A stretch of DNA of 64,000 nt from Paramicrobacterium chengjingii (GCF_011751765.2 NZ_CP061169.1:1612001-1676000); one strand, 5' to 3'. Positions 17,287 through 27,836 are shown, numbered from the stretch's first letter. The notes: generated from the letters alone by a model not told the origin. Program-made: numbers and translations.

Positions 17287-18893
17287 GTTTCGAGATCCAC
17301 GTGAGCGGAGCGGCTGAACAAGCCGTCCGTTCCGTGGTTCCCACGCTTGTCGAAGATCTCGTCGCATCGGGCATTACCGAGCAGAACCCGACACTCTGGG
17401 GGCCGACGGCCGAAGAAGAGTCCGCAAAGCGTCTCGGTTGGACCGAAGCCGTTGCCGTATCGCGCCCCCTCGTTGCTGAGATCACTGCGCTGCGCGACAA
17501 ACTCGCGGCCGTCGGCGTGGACCATATTGTTCTGGCGGGAATGGGCGGTTCGTCGCTTGCTCCTGAGGTGATCACCCGCACCTTCGGCGTCGACCTCACC
17601 GTGCTCGACTCGACAGCACCGGGGCAGGTGCGCGCTGCGCTTGACGCCGGACTGCAGAACACCGCAATCGTGGTGTCGTCGAAATCCGGCTCGACCGTCG
17701 AGACGGACAGTCAGCGGCGGGTCTTCGAGAAGGCATTTAACGATGCAGGGATTGATCCGCGCGAGCGCATCATCATCGTCACTGACCCTGGCTCACCGTT
17801 CGATGTTTCGGCGCGCGAAGGCGGGTTCGCTGTCTTCAACGCTGACCCGAACGTCGGGGGACGGTATTCGGCTCTTACCGCTTTCGGCCTTGTGCCATCT
17901 GGTCTGGCCGGCGTCGACATCTCAGCGCTGCTTGACGAGGCCGACAGAGTGCTGGCCGAGCTGTCAATTGATGACGAGCGCAATCCTGGACTCATTCTCG
18001 GCGCAGCGATCTCAGCGACCTCTCCGCGCAGAGACAAGCTGGGAATCGTGTCGGACGGAACGCACATTGTTGGCTTCGCCGACTGGGCAGAGCAGCTGAT
18101 TGCCGAATCCACAGGAAAAGAAGGCACGGGAATTCTTCCCGTCGTGCTCGACAAGCTAGCGCCCGAGCTGGAAAGTCGTCCCGATGATCTTCAAATCGTT
18201 CGGCTCGTCGAGAACGCCGAGGCGCTCCACGTGTTTCCCCGCGACCGGCACGAGGGCGAGATCCTCGTCAGCGGTTCACTTGGCGCACAGCTGATCGTCT
18301 GGGAGTACGCCGTTGCCGTCGCCGGTCGCATTCTCGGCATCAATCCCTTTGACCAGCCGGACGTCGAGTCGGCGAAGGTGGCGGCGCGCGGTCTTCTTGA
18401 CGATCGCCCGGAGCCAGCGGACCCCGCATTCGCCGAGGGCGGCATTGAGATTCGCGGAGACGATGACCTGGTAACCGGTATCTCAACGGTTCGCGAGGCC
18501 GTGGATCGTCTCGTCGCAGCACTCCCCGACGACGGCTACGTATCGCTCCAAGCATACGTAGACCGACTTGAGTTGCCTCAGCTCGAGGGTCTGCGCAGCA
18601 TGATCGCGGCTCGGGCTGGACGCCCTGTCACGTTTGGGTGGGGGCCAAGGTTTCTTCACTCGACGGGGCAATACCACAAAGGCGGTCCCGCACAAGGTGT
18701 ATACCTGCAGATCACGCAGGCAGCGCCCGTCGACCTCGAAATACCGGAACGCCCGTTCACATTCGGTCAGCTGATTGAAGCCCAGGCTGCGGGCGATGCC
18801 GGTGTGTTGCGCGACCATGGCCGCCCCGTGCTGTCGCTCAATCTGACGAACCCGCAAGACGATACCCTCGCTCTGTTCGAGGCCATCAACTAA
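17283..18893 (+). CDS. pgi: Glucose-6-phosphate isomerase
   Basis: A 536-residue isomerase of glucose 6-phosphate and fructose 6-phosphate. It has two SIS sugar-isomerase halves: [11 protein letters not shown] and the phosphate-binding [10 protein letters not shown] in the first, and [18 protein letters not shown] near the C-terminus. This form resembles the PGI part of actinobacterial and proteobacterial transaldolase-PGI fusions more than the classical PGI signatures; here the two are separate genes overlapping at ATGA. It links glycolysis to the pentose phosphate genes around it. Confidence 0.94.
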   Translation: MSFEIHVSGAAEQAVRSVVPTLVEDLVASGITEQNPTLWGPTAEEESAKRLGWTEAVAVSRPLVAEITALRDKLAAVGVDHIVLAGMGGSSLAPEVITRTFGVDLTVLDSTAPGQVRAALDAGLQNTAIVVSSKSGSTVETDSQRRVFEKAFNDAGIDPRERIIIVTDPGSPFDVSAREGGFAVFNADPNVGGRYSALTAFGLVPSGLAGVDISALLDEADRVLAELSIDDERNPGLILGAAISATSPRRDKLGIVSDGTHIVGFADWAEQLIAESTGKEGTGILPVVLDKLAPELESRPDDLQIVRLVENAEALHVFPRDRHEGEILVSGSLGAQLIVWEYAVAVAGRILGINPFDQPDVESAKVAARGLLDDRPEPADPAFAEGGIEIRGDDDLVTGISTVREAVDRLVAALPDDGYVSLQAYVDRLELPQLEGLRSMIAARAGRPVTFGWGPRFLHSTGQYHKGGPAQGVYLQITQAAPVDLEIPERPFTFGQLIEAQAAGDAGVLRDHGRPVLSLNLTNPQDDTLALFEAIN

Positions 18894-18901
18894 TACACGA
18901 C

Positions 18902-18927
18902 GCAGCATCCATAGTGAAGGATGCTGC
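18902..18927 (+). other. Intra-operon hairpin between pgi and zwf
   Basis: A 9-bp stem (18902-18910 with 18919-18927) and an 8-base loop start 8 bases after the pgi stop and end just ahead of the zwf ribosome site. There is no T-tract. It could be a leaky terminator, an RNA processing or stabilising element, or limit ribosome access to zwf. Confidence 0.5.
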
Positions 18928-18938
18928 CTAGGAGTCGA

Positions 18939-20483
18939 ATGTCCCCGGTGGAGATCACCCCAGAGCACAATCCGCTTCGGTTGAGCATCGACCGTCGTCT
19001 CAACCGCATCGCGGGCCCAAGCGGCCTGATTATCTTCGGCGTGACAGGCGATCTGTCACGCAAGAAGCTGATGCCTGCGGTCTACGACCTGGCCAACAGG
19101 GGCCTTCTCCCCCCGGGGTTCGCCCTAGTCGGGTTCGCTCGACGCGATTGGGAAGACCAAGATTTCGCCCGTGTCGTTCACGATGCGGTGCGGGATCACG
19201 CGCGCACACCGTTCCGAGAAGAGGTGTGGGAGCAGCTCGCTCAAGGGATTCGGTTTGTCTCGGGCGAGTTCGGCGACGATGCGGCGTTTACGCGTCTTGG
19301 CGAGACGATCGTCGAGCTTGATCGCACGCGGGGCACTATGGGAAACCATGCATTCTACCTGTCGATCCCGCCGAAGGCATTCCCACAGGTGACATCGCAG
19401 CTGAAGCAGTCCGGGCTAGCCGAGGAGAAGGACGGTCAATGGCGCCGCGTCGTCATTGAGAAGCCGTTCGGAAGCAACCTTGAGACGGCGAGAGAGCTGA
19501 ACGACGTCGTGGAGTCGGTGTTTCCTGCTGACTCAGTGTTTCGCATTGATCATTACCTGGGTAAGGAAACGGTGCAGAACATCATGGCGCTCCGTTTCGC
19601 CAACCAGCTTTTCGAACCGATCTGGAACGCCAATTTTGTCGACCACGTGCAGATTACGATGGCCGAGGACATTGGTGTCGGCGGCCGAGCCGGCTATTAT
19701 GACGGCATCGGCGCGGCCCGTGATGTGATTCAGAACCACCTTTTGCAGCTTCTCGCACTCACAGCCATGGAAGAACCGGGCTCATTCGACGCAGCTGATC
19801 TACGGGCCGAGAAAGAGAAGGTTCTCGCGGCTGTTCGGCTGCCGACCGATCTCAGCACGGGAACGGCGCGCGGCCAGTACTCTGGCGGGTGGCAAGGCGG
19901 CGAGAAGGTTCGCGGCTTCCTCGAGGAAGACGGCATGAACCCGGACTCGACCACCGAGACGTACGCGGCCATGAAGCTTCACATCAACACGCGACGCTGG
20001 GCCGGAGTACCGTTCTATCTGCGTTCCGGAAAACGACTCGGTCGCCGTGTCACCGAGATCGCCGTCGTGTTCAAACGCGCACCGCAATACCTGTTCGCGG
20101 AATCACAGACCGCCGAACTCGGAGAGAACGCCCTTGTGATCCGGGTGCAGCCTGACGAAGGCGTGACCATTCGCTTCGGTTCCAAAGTTCCGGGAGCCGG
20201 CATGCAGGTTCGCGACGTCACGATGGACTTCGGGTACGGGCACGCGTTCACCGAGGCGAGCCCCGAGGCGTATGAACGGCTGATTCTTGACGTGCTGCTC
20301 GGCGATCCTCCCCTTTTCCCTCGACATGAAGAGGTAGAACTCTCGTGGAAGATCCTCGATCCCATTGAGGAGTTCTGGGCAGAACAAGGCGGCCCGATCG
20401 ACCAGTATGAGCCCGGCACATGGGGTCCGACATCCGCTGATGAGCTCCTCGCTCGCGACAGCCGCACCTGGAGGCGTCCATGA
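18939..20483 (+). CDS. zwf: Glucose-6-phosphate 1-dehydrogenase
   Basis: A 514-residue enzyme oxidising glucose 6-phosphate to 6-phosphogluconolactone with NADP. It shows the nucleotide-binding GVTGDLSRKKL (34-44), EKPFGSNL and the active-site RIDHYLGKETVQN. ATG 18939 is preferred to the ATG at 18921 because AGGAG lies 4 bases before it. The stop overlaps the opcA start (ATGA). The downstream OpcA is needed for full activity in actinobacteria studied so far. Confidence 0.97.
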   Translation: MSPVEITPEHNPLRLSIDRRLNRIAGPSGLIIFGVTGDLSRKKLMPAVYDLANRGLLPPGFALVGFARRDWEDQDFARVVHDAVRDHARTPFREEVWEQLAQGIRFVSGEFGDDAAFTRLGETIVELDRTRGTMGNHAFYLSIPPKAFPQVTSQLKQSGLAEEKDGQWRRVVIEKPFGSNLETARELNDVVESVFPADSVFRIDHYLGKETVQNIMALRFANQLFEPIWNANFVDHVQITMAEDIGVGGRAGYYDGIGAARDVIQNHLLQLLALTAMEEPGSFDAADLRAEKEKVLAAVRLPTDLSTGTARGQYSGGWQGGEKVRGFLEEDGMNPDSTTETYAAMKLHINTRRWAGVPFYLRSGKRLGRRVTEIAVVFKRAPQYLFAESQTAELGENALVIRVQPDEGVTIRFGSKVPGAGMQVRDVTMDFGYGHAFTEASPEAYERLILDVLLGDPPLFPRHEEVELSWKILDPIEEFWAEQGGPIDQYEPGTWGPTSADELLARDSRTWRRP

Positions 20484-21442
20484 TCATCGACATTCCTGAC
20501 ACGACGACGAGCGCGGTCTCGAAACGGCTCGTCATGCTGCGCGAAGAAGGAGGCGTCATTGCACTCGGCCGGGTGCTGACGCTCATCATCATTGCAGCGC
20601 GCGGTGACGAAGAAGAAGCGATCGAAGCGGCGAACGATGCCTCGCGAGAGCATCCTATGCGCGTTATCGTGATCTCCATCGCCGATGCATCGTCTGACGG
20701 TGAAACGCGCATTGACGCCCAGATTCGGGTCGGTGGCGATGCCGGTGCGAGCGAGGTCATCATTCTGCGTGCGTTCGGCGAGGCCGCGGACAACAAAGTC
20801 AGTCTTGTCACCGCGCTGCTTTTGCCTGACGCACCCGTCGTCGCGTGGTGGCCCGGCGAGACGCCGGACGTTGTGTCGGCTTCCCCTATCGGTCAGATTG
20901 CCCAAAGGCGAATCACGGATGCTTCGGCCCATGCCGATCCGCACGAGGCGCTCAGGCAGCTTGCTCGCTCATATCGGCCAGGCGACACCGACTTCGCGTG
21001 GACCCGGCTGACTTTATGGCGCGCTCAACTGGCGGCCGTTCTCGATCAGCCGCCGTACGAGACGATCACCTCCGTGCGCGTGACTGGCGCTGCTGACTCG
21101 CCGTCCACGACGCTACTCGCTGCGTGGTTGCAACTGCAGCTCCAGGTTCCTGTGACGTGCGAGCTCACTCACGATATCGGTGGGGTCGGAGGAATCCACG
21201 GAGTCGAGATGACGCGCGCGTCAGGAACATTCTCGCTTGAGCGCCCCGTATCGAACATTGCGACACTGACGATACCGGGACAGCCCGTGCAAGATATTGC
21301 TCTGCCGCGACGTAACCTCCGGGACAGTCTTGCAGAGGAGTTGCGTCGGCTTGACCCTGACGTCCTGTACGGTGACGTGATAATGAGAGGACTCAACGCG
21401 CTCGACAGCGCGGAGTCCGAGCCGGCGGAAGGTGCCAAGTGA
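20480..21442 (+). CDS. opcA: Glucose-6-phosphate dehydrogenase assembly protein OpcA
   Basis: A 320-residue OpcA family protein, an activator or assembly factor of Zwf first known from cyanobacteria and conserved in actinobacteria. Characteristic stretches are EEAIEAANDASREHPMRVIV, LPDAPVVAWWPGE and TDFAWTRLTLWRAQLA. There is no signal peptide or membrane helix. It overlaps zwf and pgl by 4 bases each, so Zwf, its partner and the next enzyme are made together. Confidence 0.95.
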   Translation: MIIDIPDTTTSAVSKRLVMLREEGGVIALGRVLTLIIIAARGDEEEAIEAANDASREHPMRVIVISIADASSDGETRIDAQIRVGGDAGASEVIILRAFGEAADNKVSLVTALLLPDAPVVAWWPGETPDVVSASPIGQIAQRRITDASAHADPHEALRQLARSYRPGDTDFAWTRLTLWRAQLAAVLDQPPYETITSVRVTGAADSPSTTLLAAWLQLQLQVPVTCELTHDIGGVGGIHGVEMTRASGTFSLERPVSNIATLTIPGQPVQDIALPRRNLRDSLAEELRRLDPDVLYGDVIMRGLNALDSAESEPAEGAK

Positions 21443-22209
21443 CGAACGAACGGCGCGTGCTGATTCACAACGACAAATCTGCGTTGGCAGCATCGATTGC
21501 AGCACGGTTTCTGACAAAGGTCGTTGATCTCCTTGACGAGCAGGAACGTGTGAACATCGTTCTTGAGGGCGGCCGTGTTGCCCTCGACGTGCTCACACAG
21601 ATCAATGCGAACCCCGCGCGAGACACCGTTGACTGGGCACGCGTTCACTTCTGGTGGGGCGACGAACGATATGTGCCGTCTGGTGACGCTGATCGAAATG
21701 ACGCAAAGGCACGCACGGCTCTTCTTGATCACATCGACGTGCCCGAATCCAACATCCATCCGATGGCCGCACCCGATTCGGGGCTTGATCTTGACGCGGC
21801 AGCCGAGGCGTATGCCGCTGAGCTGGCCGAGCATGCGGAAGGCAGCATCGCACTCCCCCGGTTTGATATCACATTCCTTGGCGTCGGCCCTGACGGGCAC
21901 ACTGCCTCGCTTTTCCCCGACCACACTCAAGTACTTGAGAAGTCAGCGTTTGTCCTGCCTGTCACCGAATCGCCCAAGCCGCCTTCGGACCGATTGACGC
22001 TCACGCGCCCGGCATTGAACTCGTCGCAGCGCATTTGGGTAGAAATTGCCGGTGCCGAAAAGGCGTCGTCACTCGGCCTTGCACTGGCAGGCGCATCGTA
22101 TTCGGAGGTTCCGATTGCTGGCATCAAGGGACGTCGCCGCACCGTGTTCTTCGTCGACAAAGAAGCTGCGGCCGAGGTTCCCGAGAATTTGATCGCGCAG
22201 ACGTACTGA
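21439..22209 (+). CDS. pgl: 6-phosphogluconolactonase
   Basis: A 256-residue DevB/SOL family lactonase hydrolysing 6-phosphogluconolactone, the product of Zwf. It has VHFWWGDERYVPSGDADRN and the glycine-rich GVGPDGHTASLFPDH signature of the NagB-like fold. Translation starts at a GTG inside the opcA stop (GTGA overlap). It is last in the tkt-pgl operon, closed by the long hairpin directly downstream. Confidence 0.95.
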   Translation: MTNERRVLIHNDKSALAASIAARFLTKVVDLLDEQERVNIVLEGGRVALDVLTQINANPARDTVDWARVHFWWGDERYVPSGDADRNDAKARTALLDHIDVPESNIHPMAAPDSGLDLDAAAEAYAAELAEHAEGSIALPRFDITFLGVGPDGHTASLFPDHTQVLEKSAFVLPVTESPKPPSDRLTLTRPALNSSQRIWVEIAGAEKASSLGLALAGASYSEVPIAGIKGRRRTVFFVDKEAAAEVPENLIAQTY

Positions 22210-22212
22210 GCT

Positions 22213-22270
22213 GCCATCACGAACGCCTGAGGGCCACGCACATGCGTGGCCCTCAGGCGTTCGTGATGGC
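22213..22270. terminator. Very long bidirectional hairpin between pgl and rbpA
   Basis: Two 28-base arms (22213-22240 and 22243-22270) are perfectly complementary with only 2 bases between them, in practice a tetraloop after opening one pair. It begins 4 bases after the pgl stop and ends 6 bases before the rbpA stop. No T-tract follows on either strand. Bidirectional termination is inferred. Confidence 0.8.
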
Positions 22271-22276
22271 TTGCGG

Positions 22277-22633
22277 TTAAGCGGTTCCGCGACGCTCACG
22301 CAACTGCGTGAGAGCATCCTGAAGCAACTGCTCGGCTTCTTCGTCGGAGCGTCGTTCCTTTACATAGGCGAGGTGAGTCTTGTAAGGCTCATTTCTCAAT
22401 GCCTCGGGCGGATTGTTCTTGTCGCGCCCCGCTGGGAGACCTGAGGTCGGCGAACTGATGATGTCAGGGATCTCTTCGTCGGGAACGTCTGCGGCGAAGT
22501 AGCGCACAGTCTCATTTCCGAGAGCGTCCCAGTAGGAGATCGCATTGCGGTCAGCGTGATGTCCATGATCCTGCTCGCCCATTGGCCCGGCGCCGACGCG
22601 AGCCCCACGAATAGTGTTTCCTCCGAGTGCCAT
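22277..22633 (-). CDS. rbpA: RNA polymerase-binding protein RbpA, cysteine-free
   Basis: A 118-residue RbpA, the actinobacterial factor that binds the principal sigma factor and stabilises open promoter complexes. Present are the N-terminal tail (TIRGARVGAGPMGEQD), the core with ISYWDALGNETVRYFAADVPDEEIP and the C-terminal sigma-interacting KTHLAYVKERRSDEEAEQLLQDAL. It contains no cysteine at all, so the zinc site described for the Streptomyces protein is absent. ATG at 22633; it follows secG by 14 bases. Confidence 0.92.
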   Translation of the reverse strand: MALGGNTIRGARVGAGPMGEQDHGHHADRNAISYWDALGNETVRYFAADVPDEEIPDIISSPTSGLPAGRDKNNPPEALRNEPYKTHLAYVKERRSDEEAEQLLQDALTQLRERRGTA

Positions 22634-22647
22634 ATTTCTGTGTCCTC

Positions 22648-22899
22648 CTAGACGCCTGACTGGAACTTCGTGATGAGTCCGAGCACAATGACGCAGGCGA
22701 ACCAGATGCTTCCCAGCAGAACTGTAATGAGGTTGAGGTTTCGTTCGGCGACGCCTGATGCGCCGAGGTTCGAGCCCATCCCTCCACCGAACATGTCAGA
22801 GAGGCCGCCACCGCGCCCCTTGTGCAGCAGAATGAGGAACGTCAAGAGCAAGCTCGTTATTCCGAGCAGTACTTGGAGGATGATCTGGAGAATCTCCAC
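22648..22899 (-). CDS. secG: Preprotein translocase subunit SecG
   Basis: An 83-residue subunit of the SecYEG channel. It has two membrane helices (about 3-24 and 56-77) joined by the glycine-rich loop KGRGGGLSDMFGGGMGSN, the family hallmark. The start is GTG at 22899. It follows tpiA, a gene order common in actinobacteria, but an internal promoter may serve it and rbpA. Confidence 0.95.
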   Translation of the reverse strand: MEILQIILQVLLGITSLLLTFLILLHKGRGGGLSDMFGGGMGSNLGASGVAERNLNLITVLLGSIWFACVIVLGLITKFQSGV

Positions 22900-22925
22900 A
22901 GGGGACCTTTCACTTCGTCAGGAGC

Positions 22926-22974
22926 CGGGCACGGCAAGACCACGACGATTATACGCGAGAGCGTGCCGTGCCCG
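22926..22974 (-). promoter_or_regulatory. Inverted repeat framing a -10 box upstream of secG
   Basis: Arms of 11 bases (22926-22936 and 22964-22974) are perfectly complementary around a 27-base spacer. The spacer holds a consensus TATAAT on the minus strand (22948-22953). No good -35 is seen. It may be the end of the gap-pgk-tpiA transcript plus the start of the secG-rbpA transcript, or an operator around the promoter. Confidence 0.5.
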
Positions 22975-22985
22975 TACTTCGACGG

Positions 22986-23777
22986 TTAGACGCCGACGTG
23001 CTTCTGAAAACGAGCGATGTTCGAGAACTCGGTTGCGTCGAGGCTGGCGCCTCCAACGAGTGCACCATCAATATTCGGCTCACGCATAAATCCGGCAATG
23101 TTGCCGGACTTCACCGATCCGCCATACAGAATGCGTGTACGTGCGGCGGCATCATCTCCGAGTGATTCGGAAAGCACCGCGCGCAGGGCAGCCGCAACCT
23201 GCTCGGCCTGTTCAGGTGTCGCAGCCTGACCTGAGCCGATTGCCCAGACGGGCTCGTAAGCCACGACAATGTCAGCGTCAGCCGACACGCCTTCGAGAGC
23301 AGCGCGCAGTTGCGAGACGGGCACCGCTGAAGAACCGTGCTTCTCGAGGTCTTCAGCCGTCTCGCCAACGCAAATCACGGGTGTGACCCCGTGCTTTAGG
23401 GCTGCCGCGGTCTTGGACCTCACGAGCTCATCGGATTCGTTGTGCAGTGTTCTGCGCTCGGAATGGCCGATGATGACATAGCGGCAATCGAGTTGGCTGA
23501 GAAACGCACCCGAGATTTCACCCGTGAACGCTCCCGAGTCTTGTGCGGAGACGTCCTGCGCACCATACGCAAGCGGAAGCTTGTCAGCTGAGACCAACGT
23601 CTGAACGCTGCGAAGGTCGGTGAACGGCGGGAAAACAGCGACTTCGACAGCGTCGAAATCGTGTTTGGCGTCTTGAAGACTCCATGCGAGCTTCTGCACG
23701 AATGCGATCGCCTGAAGATGATCGAGATTCATCTTCCAGTTGCCTGCAATGAACGGAGTACGAGTTACTGCTGCCAT
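22986..23777 (-). CDS. tpiA: Triosephosphate isomerase
   Basis: A 263-residue TIM barrel interconverting dihydroxyacetone phosphate and glyceraldehyde 3-phosphate. Catalytic residues are K15 (GNWKMN), H105 (IIGHSERR) and E175 ([10 protein letters not shown]); the phosphate loop is [10 protein letters not shown]. The ATG at 23777 lies inside the 3' end of pgk (13-base overlap) and has GGAGG 7 bases upstream, so the overlap looks genuine. Confidence 0.97.
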   Translation of the reverse strand: MAAVTRTPFIAGNWKMNLDHLQAIAFVQKLAWSLQDAKHDFDAVEVAVFPPFTDLRSVQTLVSADKLPLAYGAQDVSAQDSGAFTGEISGAFLSQLDCRYVIIGHSERRTLHNESDELVRSKTAAALKHGVTPVICVGETAEDLEKHGSSAVPVSQLRAALEGVSADADIVVAYEPVWAIGSGQAATPEQAEQVAAALRAVLSESLGDDAAARTRILYGGSVKSGNIAGFMREPNIDGALVGGASLDATEFSNIARFQKHVGV

Positions 23778-24979
23778 CCGAGAACCTCCAGTCCGGGAAG
23801 CTTCTTGCCTTCGAGGAACTCGAGGCTTGCACCGCCGCCCGTTGATATATGGCCGAACTGATCGTCGGCGAAGCCGAGGGCGCGAACGGCCGCGGCCGAG
23901 TCTCCCCCGCCGACAACGCTGAGCCCGTCGACGCGTGTCAGTGCTTCAGCGACTGCCTTCGTGCCAGCCGCAAAGGGAGCAAGCTCGAAGACACCCATCG
24001 GGCCGTTCCAGAACACTGTTTTCGACCCGGCGACGCGCTTCGCGAATGCCTGCGCAGTCTTTGGTCCGATATCGAGTCCGAGACCTGATGACCCGAACGG
24101 AGTGTCCTCAATCGATTCGATGGGGCGAATCTCGTGGTCGGCGTCGGCGCTGAATGCCGACGCGACGACGACGTCCTCTGGGAGGACGATCTCGACGCCC
24201 CGCTCGTCGGCATCACTGAGGTACTTCTTGACAGTGTCGATCTGGTCGCTCTCCAGCAGGCTGGAACCCACCTTGTACCCCTGTGCTGCGAGGAACGTGA
24301 ACAGCATACCGCCACCGATGAGTAGCGAGTCGACACGCGGAAGAAGGTGCTCAATCACGCCGATTTTGTCTGAGACCTTTGAGCCGCCCAACACGACAGC
24401 ATAAGGACGCTTCGGGGTCTCTGTGAGCTGCTCAAGAACCGTGAGCTCCGTCTCGATGAGAGTGCCCGCAACGCTGGGGAGCAGTTGGGGAAGCTCATAG
24501 ACGCTTGCTTGCTTGCGATGCACGACGCCGAAGCCGTCGGAGACGAATGCGTCGCCGAACTCTGCGATCTTCTGTGCAAACGCGCGCCGCTCTGACTCGT
24601 CTTTGCTGGTCTCCCCCGTGTTGAAGCGGAGATTCTCCAGAAGGGCGATCTGCCCGTCCTGCAGATTTGCGACGGCATCAGCAGCCGCATGGCCAACGGT
24701 GTCGGCGGCGAAGGTGACAGGGCTGCCCAACAGTTCGCTGAGACGCTGAGCGACCGGTGCGAGGCTGTATTGAGCGTCGGGCGCGCCCTTCGGACGGCCG
24801 AGGTGCGAGACGACGACAACGCGGGCACCCTGGTGGATCAGTGCGTTGAGGGTGGGCAGAGAGGCGCGAACGCGCCCGTCGTCGGTGATGACCCCGTCCG
24901 CGAGAGGGACGTTGAGGTCACACCGGACGACGACGCGCTTGCCGCTCAGCGAACCCAGTGACTCTAAAGTGCGTAGCAC
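23765..24979 (-). CDS. pgk: Phosphoglycerate kinase
   Basis: A 404-residue two-domain kinase making ATP from 1,3-bisphosphoglycerate. It shows RCDLNVPL (19-26), SHLGRPKG, the ENLRFN box, [11 protein letters not shown] and the nucleotide-binding GGGDSAAAV near the C-terminus. The usual DAFGTAHRAHAS segment is changed to [13 protein letters not shown] (147-159), keeping His and Arg. The start is GTG with GAGGA upstream. It sits 18 bases after gap. Confidence 0.97.
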   Translation of the reverse strand: MLRTLESLGSLSGKRVVVRCDLNVPLADGVITDDGRVRASLPTLNALIHQGARVVVVSHLGRPKGAPDAQYSLAPVAQRLSELLGSPVTFAADTVGHAAADAVANLQDGQIALLENLRFNTGETSKDESERRAFAQKIAEFGDAFVSDGFGVVHRKQASVYELPQLLPSVAGTLIETELTVLEQLTETPKRPYAVVLGGSKVSDKIGVIEHLLPRVDSLLIGGGMLFTFLAAQGYKVGSSLLESDQIDTVKKYLSDADERGVEIVLPEDVVVASAFSADADHEIRPIESIEDTPFGSSGLGLDIGPKTAQAFAKRVAGSKTVFWNGPMGVFELAPFAAGTKAVAEALTRVDGLSVVGGGDSAAAVRALGFADDQFGHISTGGGASLEFLEGKKLPGLEVLGWQQ

Positions 24980-24997
24980 GCTGATGTTCCTCGGCGC

Positions 24998-26113
<1,116 letters not shown>

Positions 26114-26740
26114 CTAAGACAGTACCAGCAGGCCTGAGGTCTTCTCACGTGCGGTCGTGAATCGCTCCTGCACGTTCGCCCAGTCAACGATGTTCCAGAA
26201 CGCCTTCACGTAGTCTCCCTTGACGTTCTGGTAGTCAAGGTAGAACGCGTGCTCCCACATGTCGAGGAGCAGGATGGGGACGGTGCCAGCGGGGAAGTTC
26301 GACTGCTGGTCATAGAACTGCTGAATGAGCAGCTTCTGGCCAATTGAGTCCCACATCAGCGCGCCCCACCCGGAGCCCTGGATGCCCAGTGCTGCTGCGT
26401 TGAAGTGTGCCTGGAACTTGTCAAACGAACCGAAGTTGTCGTTGACAGCTGCTTCAAGTTCACCGGTCGGGCGGTCCCCTCCGTTTGGAGAGAGGTTCGT
26501 CCAGAAAATCGAGTGATTGACGTGGCCGCCGAGGTTGAACGCGAGGTCCTTCTCAAGCTTGCTGACGTTTGCGAAGTCACCTGAATCGCGGGCTTCTGCG
26601 AGCTTGTCAAGCGCAGTGTTCGCCCCCGTCACGTACGCCTGGTGATGCTTTGAGTGGTGCAGCTCCATAATCGTGCCTGAAATGCTCGGCTCGAGTGCGC
26701 CGTAGTCATATCCAAGCTCTGGAAGCGTGTATTCAGCCAT
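26114..26740 (-). CDS. sodA: Superoxide dismutase, Mn type predicted
   Basis: A 208-residue cytoplasmic Fe/Mn superoxide dismutase. The metal ligands are H28, H76, D160 and H164 ([11 protein letters not shown]). Position 145 is Gln (YDQQSN), where mycobacterial Fe enzymes have His and Mn enzymes have Gln; Mn use is therefore predicted by analogy. There is no signal peptide. It is monocistronic between whiA and gap, with its own terminator. Confidence 0.95.
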   Translation of the reverse strand: MAEYTLPELGYDYGALEPSISGTIMELHHSKHHQAYVTGANTALDKLAEARDSGDFANVSKLEKDLAFNLGGHVNHSIFWTNLSPNGGDRPTGELEAAVNDNFGSFDKFQAHFNAAALGIQGSGWGALMWDSIGQKLLIQQFYDQQSNFPAGTVPILLLDMWEHAFYLDYQNVKGDYVKAFWNIVDWANVQERFTTAREKTSGLLVLS

Positions 26741-26801
26741 ATAGATCTCTCCGTTTCATCTCACGCGCGATGAGCCGCGCATGGCACTGAGTGACCTCAT
26801 C

Positions 26802-26829
26802 AGTCTAGTCCTGACAGCTGACCTGGCCA
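26802..26829 (-). promoter_or_regulatory. Weak candidate sodA promoter
   Basis: On the minus strand TGGCCA (26824-26829) and TAGACT (26802-26807) are 16 bases apart, each matching four of six consensus positions. The leader would be about 55 bases. It lies in the 121-base gap between whiA and sodA. Confidence 0.25.
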
Positions 26830-26861
26830 CACGTAGCTACTTAACAAGACATCGAACGGGT

Positions 26862-27836
26862 TTAGTCCAGATGCGTCGGGAGATTTGCCTGTGTGTCGGG
26901 AATGTCGAGATCGCTTGCCTTTTTATCGGCCATGGCCAGCAGCCGTCGAATCCGACCGGCAACCGCGTCTTTCGTCATGGGCGGAGTTGCGAAATGTCCG
27001 AGCTCGTCGAGACTTGCGTCACGATGGTCCAGGCGTAGCTTGCCTGCATAGGCGAGGTGGTCGGGAACGTCGGAGTCGAGAATCTCCAGTGCGCGCTCGA
27101 CGCGCGCACACGCTGCGACCGCTGCTTGTGCCGATCGTCGAAGGTTTGCGTCATCGAAGTTGACCAGACGGTTCGCCGTCGCGCGAACCTCGCGCCGTTG
27201 GCGCATCTCATCCCACTCGGTGACGGTGCTGTGAGCTCCCATCGCCGTAAGCATCGACCCGATTGCCTCACCGTCGCGAATGACAACTCGATGGATGCCG
27301 CGAACCTCGCGCGCTTTTGCCGAGATGCCAAGACGGCCCGCAGCTCCGACGAGTGCCATTGCCGATTCGTTCCCCGGGCATGACACCTCGAGCGCGGCGG
27401 ATCGTCCGGGGTCGGTCAGAGTGCCCCGTGCGAGGAAAGCACCGCGCCAGATAGCGGCAAGTTCATCGCGAGACCCGGTTGTGAGCCGGTTGGGAAGGCC
27501 GCGCACCGGGCGTCTCCGAGAGTCGAGAAGGCCGGTCTGGCGCGCGAGGGTTTCTCCCCCGGCGACGACGCGTACGAGAAAGTACGGTGCGCGTCGAGCT
27601 CCAGACGGAGAGATCGCTGTCGCCTCGCTGCGCACACCATAGAGCTCTGCAAGGTCCTTGCGTACGCGGCGTGCAATCTGCGGGGAATCAACCTCGGACT
27701 CGATGGCGATGCGACCAGAGATGATGTGGAGTCCGCCGCTGAACCGCAGCAGGGAGGCGAGCTCGGCCGCTCGAACCGTATTGCGCGTTTCGACTACTGC
27801 GGTCAATTCGTCCTTGACATCGGCTGTAAGAGCCAA
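26862..27836 (-). CDS. whiA: DNA-binding protein WhiA
   Basis: A 324-residue WhiA, a regulator that in Streptomyces controls sporulation septation with WhiB and in other Gram-positives affects cell division. The N-terminal LAGLIDADG-like domain ([13 protein letters not shown] to about 200) and C-terminal helix-turn-helix (around [20 protein letters not shown]) are both present. The start is TTG at 27836, exactly at the family N-terminus with AGGA upstream; the longer open frame overlapping rapZ is not used. It is last of uvrA-uvrC-rapZ-whiA. Confidence 0.95.
   Translation of the reverse strand: MALTADVKDELTAVVETRNTVRAAELASLLRFSGGLHIISGRIAIESEVDSPQIARRVRKDLAELYGVRSEATAISPSGARRAPYFLVRVVAGGETLARQTGLLDSRRRPVRGLPNRLTTGSRDELAAIWRGAFLARGTLTDPGRSAALEVSCPGNESAMALVGAAGRLGISAKAREVRGIHRVVIRDGEAIGSMLTAMGAHSTVTEWDEMRQRREVRATANRLVNFDDANLRRSAQAAVAACARVERALEILDSDVPDHLAYAGKLRLDHRDASLDELGHFATPPMTKDAVAGRIRRLLAMADKKASDLDIPDTQANLPTHLD

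Noticed and set aside
16204-17367. A 387-codon minus-strand open frame opposite tal
   Set aside because: The transaldolase frame is complete and conserved; the antisense product is Arg-rich and unlike any protein family.
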